DNA from: Janthinobacterium sp. GW456P
GTDB lineage: Bacteria > Pseudomonadota > Gammaproteobacteria > Burkholderiales > Burkholderiaceae_D
Assembly (NCBI RefSeq): GCF_002127655.1
Contig: NZ_NEHB01000003.1
Location: 19,046 to 83,045, forward strand
Reading direction: 5' to 3'
DNA: 64,000 bases
The notes under the pieces were generated by a model. The model was not told the DNA's origin, did not search any database, and saw only the letters and a list, made by a program, of their open reading frames with translations. The translations under genes were made by a program, and so were the position numbers. The first letter of the stretch is position 1; every line of letters begins with the position of its first letter. Shown here in pieces: positions 45,240 to 52,478 of this stretch.

Positions 45240-45430
45240 GGTTCTGCCGAAAAATGGCAGGCGCTGCACAATGAGAGCCTTGCCAATTTGAATGCTACGC
45301 GGGCCAGGTGAATTTCATATTAAGAAGCTATTCCCACGGGCATGTAGAGGATGAAAACTAAACATTTGCCTTTTGGCAATGTGGCCGGTTATGCTCGCGG
45401 CACTGTAACCCGATGAAATGATTACGCCCC

Positions 45431-46039
45431 ATGAAACTCCGCCTCCTGCTTGCCATTCCCATGCTGCTGGCCGCGCAGGCCACACACGCCCAGGACCGCA
45501 GGGCCGATCCTTTGGCGCCGCTGGCGCAATGCATCAACCGCAGCGAGTTCCAGTTCAAAACGCAGGACCGCTTGCCGGCCAGCGCGACCACGCGTGTCGT
45601 CAAGACGGCGGCGGGGGAGCGCCGGGTCTCGACGGCCGATGGCTACCGGCTGATGCTGTTCCGCAAGAGCAGCTTGCCCCTCGCGAATCTGAAGATCGAG
45701 CGCAGCGCCGAAGGCCAGTTTGCCGCCGACCGCGAGACCATCCTGGCGCAAATGCAGGAGATGTCGGCCAGCAGCAAGCCGCCGCATCAGGTGCCGCTGG
45801 AAACGGACGCGCGCCAGGGCGTGGAAGTGCTAGGATTGAATCACGCCAGCATCGCGCAGGCGCAAGGCATCCTTAGCCTGTACACGCTGCTGCACGCCGC
45901 CAGCGGCACGGTCGCCACGGCCTACGTGCTGAACCAGCCGGCCGACCCGCGCGACTTTGCCACGGATGCGCAGTACCAGGCGCTGCGTACACAATTGATT
46001 GCTTCGCTTGTCAGCTGCCTGGCCGATCCTGGGCAGTAA
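45431..46039 (+). CDS. Secreted protein of unknown function
   Basis: The 202-residue protein has a Sec signal peptide (LLLAIPMLLAAQATHA-Q). The mature part is alpha/beta with two cysteines (AQCINRSEF and VSCLADPG) that could form a disulphide bond. I do not recognise the family. It lies alone between a divergent VirK-like gene and a DUF1801 gene 29 bases downstream. Confidence 0.65.
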   Translation: MKLRLLLAIPMLLAAQATHAQDRRADPLAPLAQCINRSEFQFKTQDRLPASATTRVVKTAAGERRVSTADGYRLMLFRKSSLPLANLKIERSAEGQFAADRETILAQMQEMSASSKPPHQVPLETDARQGVEVLGLNHASIAQAQGILSLYTLLHAASGTVATAYVLNQPADPRDFATDAQYQALRTQLIASLVSCLADPGQ

Positions 46040-46068
46040 GGCAAGCGCACCGGAAGGAGCCGTGAACC

Positions 46069-46503
46069 ATGAAAAAAGCCGCTGCAAGCGTGCCGCCCGC
46101 CGAGGAAGCGGCAAGCACCGAATCGCCCGCCCGCCAGATTGACGCGAAAATCGCCTCGCTGGCGGATTGGCGCGGCAAAACCCTGGCCACGGTGCGCGCA
46201 CTGATCCACCAGGCGGACCCGGACGTGGTCGAAGAAGTCAAATGGCGCGGCGTGCCCGTCTGGTCGCATGCCGGCATGATTTGCACAGGCGAAACCTATC
46301 AGATGGCTGTCAAGCTGACCTTTGCCAAGGGCGCCGCCTTGCCCGATCCGGCCCGCCTGTTCAATGCCAGCCTGGACGGCAACACACGCCGGGCCATCGA
46401 TATCCACGAAGGCGAGCATCTCGATGCCGCGGCGTTCAAGGCGTTGATACGCGCCGCCGTGGCCGTAAATACGGCGCCAAAACCAAAACGGACGACGACT
46501 TGA
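46069..46503 (+). CDS. DUF1801 (YdhG-like) domain protein
   Basis: The 144-residue protein has the DUF1801 core: LATVRALIHQADPDVVEEVK, then WRGVPVWSHAGMICTGETY, MAVKLTFAKGA and ARLFNASLDG. This small alpha/beta fold occurs widely in bacteria with no assigned activity. GGAAGGAG is 9 bases upstream of the ATG. The stop overlaps the TTG start of the next gene (TTGA). Confidence 0.82.
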   Translation: MKKAAASVPPAEEAASTESPARQIDAKIASLADWRGKTLATVRALIHQADPDVVEEVKWRGVPVWSHAGMICTGETYQMAVKLTFAKGAALPDPARLFNASLDGNTRRAIDIHEGEHLDAAAFKALIRAAVAVNTAPKPKRTTT

Positions 46504-47051
46504 GACATTATCTGTACATCTGGCACGACCCGGCCGCGCGCATGCTGGTCGCCTCCGGCATCGAATTCAAGGATGCGATTCCCGCACTCCTGGATGCGGA
46601 CGGCATCGTGCTGCGCGGGGGCAGCGCCGGGACGGCCAGGAAACCGGCCGGCTACCAGACTCTGGCGCGGCAGCAACTGCCAGCGCTGGCGCATGAAGAT
46701 ATCCATGCCTGGGGCAGCCACGCCTGGGCCGATTGGCATGGCGCGCCGCCAGCCCCCGGCGATGTGGACGTGGCCACGATGCTTGACCACCGTGGCGCGC
46801 TCACGCCGCTTGCCGCCTTGCGCAGCCGCTTTCTCGCCTTTGCCCACGACGACGGCTGGTATCTGAAGCTGTTGTATGTGGCGTGGGGCGATGTGGCGGC
46901 TCTGCTCGCCGGCACCATCCCGCCAGCACTGGGCGCGCTCGACCTGGATGCGCTGGAGCGGGGCGGCGACGGCTACTGGCTGCAGGCCGGCGCGGTCCAG
47001 GTCGAGCTGAAAACCCACGATATCGACAGCGTGCTGAACCGCCGCCTATGA
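46500..47051 (+). CDS. Unknown protein, probable TTG start, coupled to DUF1801 gene
   Basis: The 183-residue protein has no ATG near its beginning; TTG at 46500 overlaps the DUF1801 stop and gives a sensible N-terminus (LRHYLYIWHDPAARMLVAS). Hydrophobic and charged residues alternate as in a soluble alpha/beta protein (DIHAWGSHAWADWHG, FLAFAHDDGWYLKLLYVAWG). I do not recognise the family. Coupling suggests that the two proteins act together. Confidence 0.6.
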   Translation: MRHYLYIWHDPAARMLVASGIEFKDAIPALLDADGIVLRGGSAGTARKPAGYQTLARQQLPALAHEDIHAWGSHAWADWHGAPPAPGDVDVATMLDHRGALTPLAALRSRFLAFAHDDGWYLKLLYVAWGDVAALLAGTIPPALGALDLDALERGGDGYWLQAGAVQVELKTHDIDSVLNRRL

Positions 47052-47118
47052 GCATAGCTTCGGACGCGGCCCCGGCCCGTCCGGGACCATCACATAGATC
47101 CCGCACCTGTAGACGTGT

Positions 47119-48168
47119 TCAAATATCGCGTTTGCCCTTGTTTTGCAGTGCCAGGCGCGCGGCCATGCCGGCGTTGTCGCGCAGCAAGGCGTCGCGTTCC
47201 TGCGCCAGCGTTTCGGCGCGCTGCTGCGCCGCCTGGGTATTTTCCGCCAGCATATCGAGCTGCCTGTCCTGCGCGGCCAGCGCCACCTTGGCATCGTTCA
47301 GCGCCAGCAAGGCCGTGTCCAGTTTGGCCAGCAGGGCGTCTGCCGATGCGGCCGCCTGCAAGTATTGAAATTCGAACTGGTCGCGCTCTGGACGCACGGT
47401 GGCCAGCGCCTCGCGGTCGGCGGCCGCTTCATCTGCCAGGCGCGCGTGTTCCGCCTGCAGCTGCGCCAGGCGCATGTCTTGCTGCACCAGGGTCGCTTGC
47501 TGGCCTTGCAGGCGCTGCTGCAGCTGCGCATTGTCCTGCTCCAGACGGCTGATCCGTTGCTGCGCCTGGGCACGCTCCTCGCTGCGCTGGGCGGCGGCCG
47601 CTTCCTGGTAATGGTCGAATTGCGAGCGCACCTGCGCCAGCTGGCGGTTCAGGGCGGCGATTTCCTCGCCCCGGTCGGCCAGGCGCTGCGTCAGGCCTGC
47701 GTTGTCGCTGTGCAGGGTGGCCAGGGTGACGGCGCGAAAATGGTGTTCTTCCTTCAATTGCGCCAGCGCGTGCTGGGTGGCGCGCAATTCCTGGGTGAGG
47801 CTGGCGCGCGCCTCCGTCAATTTCAAACGTTCGCTTTCCGTCTTCTTCAGTGTTTCCAGGGCCGCATCGCGTTCCGCGCAGTGTTGCCGCATGCCCGTTT
47901 CCAGCTGCTGCGCCACGTCGCGCTGCTGCTTTTCATAGACACCGCGCATCGCTTCCATCAGTTCGGCCGGCAAGCCTGACTCCGTTTTCACGGCGCCCGC
48001 GCCCTGGAACTCTTCCTTCCAGCGCTTGAGCAGGGGCGCGATGGTGCTCTTGCTGCCCGTGCTGCCCAGCGCCTCGCGCACGTTGTCGACCGTGGGATTG
48101 CGCCCATCGGCAGCGACGATTTGAGCTGCTTTCATAACATCAGAGTACAGAATGCCGGTGCGGGCCAT
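47119..48168 (-). CDS. KfrA-like DNA-binding coiled-coil protein
   Basis: The 349-residue protein has an N-terminal KfrA-type DNA-binding domain (residues 1-60: GILYSDVMKAAQIVAADGRN, NVREALGSTGSKSTIAPLLK). A coiled coil of about 270 residues follows, rich in Gln, Arg, Glu and Leu (LEQDNAQLQQRLQGQQ). KfrA is a plasmid nucleoid-like protein that represses its own gene and aids partition. The gene is divergent from a tyrosine recombinase, with an AT-rich spacer that holds two palindromes. GTATTAC inverted repeats 30-50 bases upstream may be its own operator. No plasmid genes are seen, so this is likely a chromosomal mobile or recombination module. Confidence 0.82.
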   Translation of the reverse strand: MARTGILYSDVMKAAQIVAADGRNPTVDNVREALGSTGSKSTIAPLLKRWKEEFQGAGAVKTESGLPAELMEAMRGVYEKQQRDVAQQLETGMRQHCAERDAALETLKKTESERLKLTEARASLTQELRATQHALAQLKEEHHFRAVTLATLHSDNAGLTQRLADRGEEIAALNRQLAQVRSQFDHYQEAAAAQRSEERAQAQQRISRLEQDNAQLQQRLQGQQATLVQQDMRLAQLQAEHARLADEAAADREALATVRPERDQFEFQYLQAAASADALLAKLDTALLALNDAKVALAAQDRQLDMLAENTQAAQQRAETLAQERDALLRDNAGMAARLALQNKGKRDI

Positions 48169-48197
48169 GAAATCACCTATGAGCGAAATTTAGTAAC

Positions 48198-48218
48198 GTA
48201 TTACATGATACGTAATAC
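48198..48218. promoter_or_regulatory. GTATTAC-N7-GTAATAC palindrome
   Basis: A perfect 7-7-7 inverted repeat, 30 bases before the KfrA-like start. A further ATATTACG half-site follows within 25 bases. It is a candidate KfrA autoregulatory operator. Confidence 0.5.
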
Positions 48219-48267
48219 TGAATAATATTACGATATAAATTTTGATGATTCTTAAAAAATATAAGCT

Positions 48268-48287
48268 GCGATAAGATCGCTTATCGC
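48268..48287. promoter_or_regulatory. GCGATAAG-ATCG-CTTATCGC palindrome
   Basis: A perfect 8-4-8 inverted repeat, 70 bases before the recombinase start. Its arms and short centre could suit either a repressor site or a recombinase binding site. Confidence 0.45.
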
Positions 48288-48356
48288 GTGTTATAGGGGT
48301 GTTTTGCATGCTATGCTGTGACTCTCCCAGTACACAATCGCGATTTTGCTGCCGCC

Positions 48357-49376
48357 ATGCCCGATTTGCCCGTCCCGAAACGCCGTATCGCCGTGCCAAA
48401 AAGCGTCGCCCTGGCTCCTGTGCCGTTACACGGCGCCCTGGTCGATGCCGAGCTGGCCGCGCGCCACCAGGCGTTTCTCGCTGCCGCCACGTCCGATAAC
48501 ACGCGCCGCACCTACCGCTCCGCCATCCGCCACTTCCAGTCCTGGGGCGGGGCGCTGCCTGCCGACGAGTCCACCGTCATCCGCTACCTGATGGCGTATG
48601 CGGACAGCCTGAACGCGCGCACCCTGGCCCTGCGCCTGACGGCCCTGTCGCAATGGCATGTGTACCAGGGCTTTGCCGACCCGGCATCCACGCCCACCGT
48701 GCGCAAGACCCTGGCCGGCATCGCGCGCCTGCACGGCAAGCCGAAAAAGAAGGCGAGGGCGCTGCCCCTGGAAGACCTGGAACTGATCGTCGCCAGGCTG
48801 GCCGCGCTGGGCACCAACAAGGCCTTGCGCGACAGCGCCTTGCTGCAACTGGGCTTTTTTGGCGGCTTCCGCCGCAGCGAACTGGTGGGATTGAGGCTGG
48901 AAGACATCCGCTGGGAGCCGCAAGGCCTGGTGATCACATTGCCCCGCTCGAAAACGGATCAACTGGGGGAGGGCATCGTCAAGGCGATCCCGTTCGGCGA
49001 CGGCGTCTGCTGCCCGGCCACAGCCCTGCGCGCGTGGCTGGGCGTGGCGGGCATCGCCAGTGGCCCGCTCTTGCGCACCGTCAACCAGTGGGGCCATGTG
49101 GGAGCAAAGGGCTTGCACGCGAGCAGCATCAACACGATCTTGGAAGGCTGCGCCCGGCTGGCCGGGCTCGACTACGTGCCGGAACTATCGAGCCACAGCC
49201 TGCGCCGCGGCATGGCCACCAGTGCCCACCGCGCCGGCGCCGATTTCCAGGCCATCAAGCGCCAGGGCGGCTGGCGCCACGACGGCACCGTGCATGGCTA
49301 TATAGAAGAGGCGGGCCGCTTCGAGGAAAATGCGGCGGGGAGTTTGTTGAAGGGGAAGAGGAAGGCGGCGGGGTGA
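48357..49376 (+). CDS. Tyrosine-family site-specific recombinase
   Basis: The 339-residue protein has an N-terminal SAM-like core-binding domain (SDNTRRTYRSAIRHFQSWG, then LNARTLALRLTALSQWH) and a catalytic domain. The catalytic arginine is in GFFGGFRRSELVGL, H-x-x-R in SSHSLRRGMA, the histidine or tryptophan in RQGGWRHDG, and the tyrosine nucleophile in VHGYIEEA. All residues of the family are present, so it should be active. The start is uncertain: ATG 48357 or GTG 48318; neither has a clear ribosome site. It is divergent from the KfrA-like gene. Low-GC orphan genes follow. Confidence 0.85.
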   Translation: MPDLPVPKRRIAVPKSVALAPVPLHGALVDAELAARHQAFLAAATSDNTRRTYRSAIRHFQSWGGALPADESTVIRYLMAYADSLNARTLALRLTALSQWHVYQGFADPASTPTVRKTLAGIARLHGKPKKKARALPLEDLELIVARLAALGTNKALRDSALLQLGFFGGFRRSELVGLRLEDIRWEPQGLVITLPRSKTDQLGEGIVKAIPFGDGVCCPATALRAWLGVAGIASGPLLRTVNQWGHVGAKGLHASSINTILEGCARLAGLDYVPELSSHSLRRGMATSAHRAGADFQAIKRQGGWRHDGTVHGYIEEAGRFEENAAGSLLKGKRKAAG

Positions 49377-49508
49377 GGGCGCTTGGTAAAGCTAGCAGTG
49401 GACCGTCAAGACTGCGGCATAGTCATGCAAGGATACGTCCAACAGTACATATGGCATCAATCTAACTGCGAACAGCACGGCCAGCCGAATGCCCGCACCA
49501 TGGTTTTT

Positions 49509-49535
49509 ACTTCCGCTTTCGCCCCTAAGCGGACG
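49509..49535. repeat. Degraded extragenic repeat, copy 1
   Basis: ACTTCCGCTTTCGCCCC followed by TAAGCGGACG forms an inverted pair (CCGCTT...AAGCGG). It is a partial copy of the repeat at 50103 and 51064. Confidence 0.45.
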
Positions 49536-49560
49536 AAGCGTTTCAAGTCGCTATGTATGT

Positions 49561-50046
49561 TCAACGTAAACCATCAGTGGGTACTGCCTGGAGCACGCGC
49601 TCAAAAGTCTCGCGGTCACGCGTCAAGAAAAACATGTTGGGCGTGCTGGCGCCAAGGGCATGCAATGGCTGCGTTTTCTTGATTTGCTCCCAAAAAGACG
49701 TGGTTGCAGCGGACTCATCCAAGACCGAAAAACCAAAACGATTCACGTAATTGCGCGTCGGGAAGTTCCGGGGAACTAAATCGAAGATATACCATTCATC
49801 AAAGCCTGGCATGGGCAACTCTGCAGGCTGTGTAATTTCTGTACTAATCGCCGTGACTCCATCGAAAAACCAACCTGTGTTTAGTTCTTCCGAGGTTGGT
49901 ACATATGGGCCACTGTCGCACGAGGTAATCGCTATCCGTTTTCCGCAGACTAGTTCGGGCACGCTGTGAAGGATGTCCGCCAAGGAGGGGTCCCAATCTT
50001 CCGACCATTGGATTATCCAATATCCGTCTCGCTCTAAATTTTGCAT
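49561..50046 (-). CDS. Unknown 161-residue protein, low-GC
   Basis: A soluble protein without signal or membrane segment, rich in aromatic and acidic residues (DGYWIIQWSEDWDPSLADIL, GFDEWYIFDLVP, ETFERVLQAV). Base composition is clearly lower in GC than the flanking chromosome, which suggests transfer. Size and acidity are like those of polymorphic-toxin immunity proteins, but no family is recognised. It sits 180 bases downstream of the recombinase gene, on the opposite strand. Confidence 0.6.
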   Translation of the reverse strand: MQNLERDGYWIIQWSEDWDPSLADILHSVPELVCGKRIAITSCDSGPYVPTSEELNTGWFFDGVTAISTEITQPAELPMPGFDEWYIFDLVPRNFPTRNYVNRFGFSVLDESAATTSFWEQIKKTQPLHALGASTPNMFFLTRDRETFERVLQAVPTDGLR

Positions 50047-50102
50047 TTTATCGAGTCTTTACCGCTATCAATCAAAGTATCAAATGAATAAAACTTCAAA
50101 AG

Positions 50103-50158
50103 CGGCCGCTTCGGGTCGGTTGCAGTCCATCGCAACTTCCGCCCCAAAGCGGATCTGC
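50103..50158. repeat. Degraded extragenic repeat, copy 2
   Basis: CGGCCGCTTCGGGTCGGTTG and CAACTTCCGCCCCAAAGCGG form an imperfect hairpin around CAGTCCATCG. It is the fullest of three related copies in this low-GC region. Confidence 0.5.
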
Positions 50159-50197
50159 ACGCGTTCGCAAATCCCCCTGCATCGGCACCTGCTTTAG

Positions 50198-50470
50198 CTA
50201 TAACCTACGATAGCTGCTTCTTAAGTTGCGACCACCGATTGAATCCGCAGCTATTGTGTTGAAAAACGCGGGTGCGTTGACATCTAGATAGAAATCTAGC
50301 CAGCCTAGACTGGTCAGAACCGCCACTGTTGAACGATCACCGACTGCTTGGAGTTCTGAGACCTCCCCAAATTGTTGCTGCTCGACTTCTTCAACATAAT
50401 AGGCCGAAATCTGCCGCTGGCAGACGACGTTCTGAGGAACATGCCAAGACGCGTTATGCGTTTCGGCTGT
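50198..50470 (-). pseudogene. Open frame without a start codon, probable gene remnant
   Basis: Between a TAA at 50471 and a TAG at 50198 the minus strand is open for about 90 codons and reads like protein (NASWHVPQNVVCQRQISAYY, then VEQQQFGEVSELQAVGDRS, then AVLTSLGWLDFYLDVNAPAF). There is no ATG, GTG or TTG near the beginning, and it overlaps the end of the gene upstream by 17 bases. It may be the 3' part of a decayed gene. The family is not recognised. Confidence 0.35.
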
Positions 50471-50687
50471 TTAATGCTTCTACGAAACGCTCGTAGTTTG
50501 CTTGAAGCTTTTCACTCCCGTCGTACTTAGAAAAAAAAGCACTCATTAGGTTAGCGGCTGCGACATCATCGCCAGCTTGAATGCGAGCTACCCCTAAATC
50601 GTCGGCCATCCAATTTTCAATATCCATCGGTAGTGCGCCATTTCTGTATGCTCCGTAGATGAATTTGCCGACTTTCTGATAATTCAT
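50454..50687 (-). CDS. Unknown small 77-residue protein
   Basis: Starts MNYQKVGKFIYGAYRNGAL at an ATG with GGGG about 6 bases upstream. The rest is helical and acidic (DIENWMADDLGVARIQAGDD, FFSKYDGSEKLQANYERFVE). It has no membrane segment. The longer frame to 50777 lacks a better start. Low-GC like its neighbours. Function unknown; an immunity-type or orphan regulatory role is possible. Confidence 0.5.
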   Translation of the reverse strand: MNYQKVGKFIYGAYRNGALPMDIENWMADDLGVARIQAGDDVAAANLMSAFFSKYDGSEKLQANYERFVEALNSRNA

Positions 50688-50761
50688 TTTGCCCCCGTTC
50701 CCTTTGAGTAGGCGTTGCAAAAGTATCAAATCAGGTCTGCTTTTGGCCGAGAACGGAAGCA

Positions 50762-51031
50762 TTACGCAGCTCTCCAAATTGATTCGAACTCTTGATGGGA
50801 AATCGCACTATACTCTGGCTCCGATAGATCGAGAGGCTTTTCTGATATCCCGCCAAATTCGTCGCTCTCATGCGCGGCACCATAGCAAAGCAGCGGACCA
50901 GAATCGTACTGTTCAATTTGTCGGGTAACCCAGCCTGCACCATCGACTTCAAAGTACCACCAAGACGTCCCCCATGCATCGTGCCTGTCACCTCTAGTCT
51001 CGTCCCAATGTCTTTTTACGTAACTTGGCAT
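50762..51031 (-). CDS. Unknown small 89-residue protein (YVKRHWDETRGD type)
   Basis: The protein starts MPSYVKRHWDETRGDRHDAW, then GTSWWYFEVDGAGWVTRQIE, YDSGPLLCYG and DEFGGISEKPLDL. I recall similar proteins of about 90 residues from scattered bacteria, annotated only as hypothetical. The Trp-rich, acidic composition suits a toxin-immunity or ligand-binding protein (inference). It lies in the same low-GC patch. Confidence 0.55.
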   Translation of the reverse strand: MPSYVKRHWDETRGDRHDAWGTSWWYFEVDGAGWVTRQIEQYDSGPLLCYGAAHESDEFGGISEKPLDLSEPEYSAISHQEFESIWRAA

Positions 51032-51063
51032 ACTTAAATTGAGTAATGAAGGTTAACGTCATT

Positions 51064-51120
51064 CGTCCGCTTCCGACCGGTTACCGTCGTTGCGAAGTTC
51101 CGTATTAAAGGAGACATTCC
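51064..51120. repeat. Degraded extragenic repeat, copy 3
   Basis: GTCCGCTTCCGACCGGTTAC followed by TTGCGAAGTTCCG and GGAGACATTCC matches copy 2 in layout, but the right arm is eroded. It marks the far end of the low-GC patch. Confidence 0.4.
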
Positions 51121-51152
51121 GCATTCAAGGACAAGTGATGTCCGCGTGTAAG

Positions 51153-51320
51153 CTACTTGATCTGCGCAAGCACATCCAATACAACCTGCACCACGGCATC
51201 GGGCTGGTCAGCCTGGATCACGTGCGAGGCGCCCAGGATGATCCGCTGCTTGCCCCTGGAAGACAGCGAGGCTATCTCCCGATGTATCTGTTCGTTTTCA
51301 TCTTCGGTGACCTTATTCAT
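51153..51320 (-). pseudogene. C-terminal fragment of an alpha/beta hydrolase
   Basis: The 55 codons encode EIASLSSRGKQRIILGASHV followed by IQADQPDAVVQVVLDVLAQI. This is the end of an alpha/beta hydrolase: the catalytic histidine in GASH and the last helix. The nucleophile and core are missing, so this is a remnant left at the border of the low-GC patch, presumably cut by an insertion or deletion. Confidence 0.6.
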
Positions 51321-51455
51321 GGGGCTTTGCGGCTGGCCCGGTGTCGCATACGGACTCACGCCACGACAGCCAGAATAGGGCAGTGTATGCCGCTGTTGCT
51401 CGTTTGGCAAGCAAGACGGGCTGGCCGCCCGCTTCCGCAATGCTGCCGGGCCATA

Positions 51456-51908
51456 TCATGCGGCGGCTTGCTCCCGGGGGCGGATGATCATGCAGGTGGC
51501 GGTCGCGTGCGCGTAGACTTTACCGGCTTCGTCGCGGATCGTGCCTTCGGAAATGACCAGGTTGCGGCCTGCATTGATGACCTTGCCTTCCGCAAACACT
51601 GTCACGTTGAAGGGCAGGGGACGGCACATCTTGATGTTCAGGTCCGTCGTGCCATAGCTTTCGCCGGCCGGCAAGACCGTGTGCGTGGCGCAGCCCGTGA
51701 CCGTGTCGAGCACGGTGGCGGCGAAACCGCCGTGCACGCCGCCCATGGGATTGGTGTGCGTTTCATTCGCCGTCGCCGTGAAGATGACGCGGCCATGCTC
51801 CACGGTTTGCGCATCCATGGGCATGGTTTTGGAAATGCCGGGCCGGGGGAACAGGCCTTGCGCGAAAGCTTGCATCAGTTGCAAGCCGGTCATGTCTTTC
51901 GGGTGCAT
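51456..51908 (-). CDS. PaaI-type hotdog thioesterase
   Basis: The 150-residue protein has the hotdog fold of PaaI thioesterases: HTNPMGGVHGGFAATVLDTV carries the HGG motif with the catalytic Asp/Asn region, and YGTTDLNIKMCRPLPF the central strand. It should hydrolyse acyl-CoA or aryl-acyl-CoA thioesters. AGGAG lies 6 bases before the ATG. It is 33 bases downstream of a MarR gene on the same strand, so MarR may control it. Confidence 0.85.
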   Translation of the reverse strand: MHPKDMTGLQLMQAFAQGLFPRPGISKTMPMDAQTVEHGRVIFTATANETHTNPMGGVHGGFAATVLDTVTGCATHTVLPAGESYGTTDLNIKMCRPLPFNVTVFAEGKVINAGRNLVISEGTIRDEAGKVYAHATATCMIIRPREQAAA

Positions 51909-51941
51909 GGGTAACTCCTGTGGTGGTGATGTGGGGATGGG

Positions 51942-52433
51942 TCAGACGTCCTGCGTAAAACGCAGGCGCGAGGCGTGCAGCAGGAAGCGGGCGACGATGG
52001 CCAGTTCTTCTTCGCTGAATCCTTGCTTCAGTTGTTCGTTCAGGCTGTCGAGCAGGGGCAGGGCGGCCGCTAGCACCTCGCCGCCCCTGGAGGACAAGTG
52101 CAGGGTGCCGGCGCGCGCATCGAGCGCCGACTGGCCCCGCACGATCAGGCCGTTTTCTTCCATGCGCGCCACCAGGCCCGTGACGGCCGAGTTTTTCAGC
52201 TGCAGCGCCCGTCCCAGATCCTTCAATTGGCAGCCTTCCTCGCCTTTTAAGGCAAACAGGGCGACGACTTGCGTGCCGGAAAACCCCAGTTCGCTGGTGA
52301 AGACGGCGTCGGCCGAGCGGAACAGGTTCTGGCGCGCCAGGTTGAGCAGGTTGAACAGGCGCGGCGAACGTTCGCCCAGCGGGCAGGCCGCGGCATCGGG
52401 AAGGTCTGGAGTGGGGACTGTATTGGTACGCAT
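51942..52433 (-). CDS. MarR-family regulator
   Basis: The 163-residue protein has a MarR winged helix at residues about 45-120 (VVALFALKGEEGCQLKDLGR, LKNSAVTGLVARMEENGLI, ARAGTLHLSSRG). Such repressors respond to phenolic ligands. It heads an operon with the thioesterase. A TATACT box lies just 4 bases before the ATG on the minus strand, and no ribosome site is visible, so the transcript may be leaderless. TACG-N4-CGTA between the -35 and -10 regions may be its operator. Confidence 0.85.
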   Translation of the reverse strand: MRTNTVPTPDLPDAAACPLGERSPRLFNLLNLARQNLFRSADAVFTSELGFSGTQVVALFALKGEEGCQLKDLGRALQLKNSAVTGLVARMEENGLIVRGQSALDARAGTLHLSSRGGEVLAAALPLLDSLNEQLKQGFSEEELAIVARFLLHASRLRFTQDV

Positions 52434-52447
52434 GCGAAGTATACTAC

Positions 52448-52459
52448 TACGTATGCGTA
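52448..52459. promoter_or_regulatory. TACG-N4-CGTA candidate MarR operator
   Basis: A short inverted repeat in the spacer of the marR promoter (minus-strand TTGATT ... TATACT, 52438-52443). A bound MarR dimer would block the promoter. Confidence 0.4.
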
Positions 52460-52478
52460 ATAAATCAAGCGGAGTTTG

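Noticed and set aside
48318..48356. GTG at 48318 as start of the recombinase
   Set aside because: Possible, but no ribosome site and the added residues match nothing; ATG 48357 is kept with doubt.
49377..51320. Prophage or integrative element after the recombinase
   Set aside because: No structural, replication or transfer genes and no visible direct-repeat attachment pair; only small orphan genes are present.
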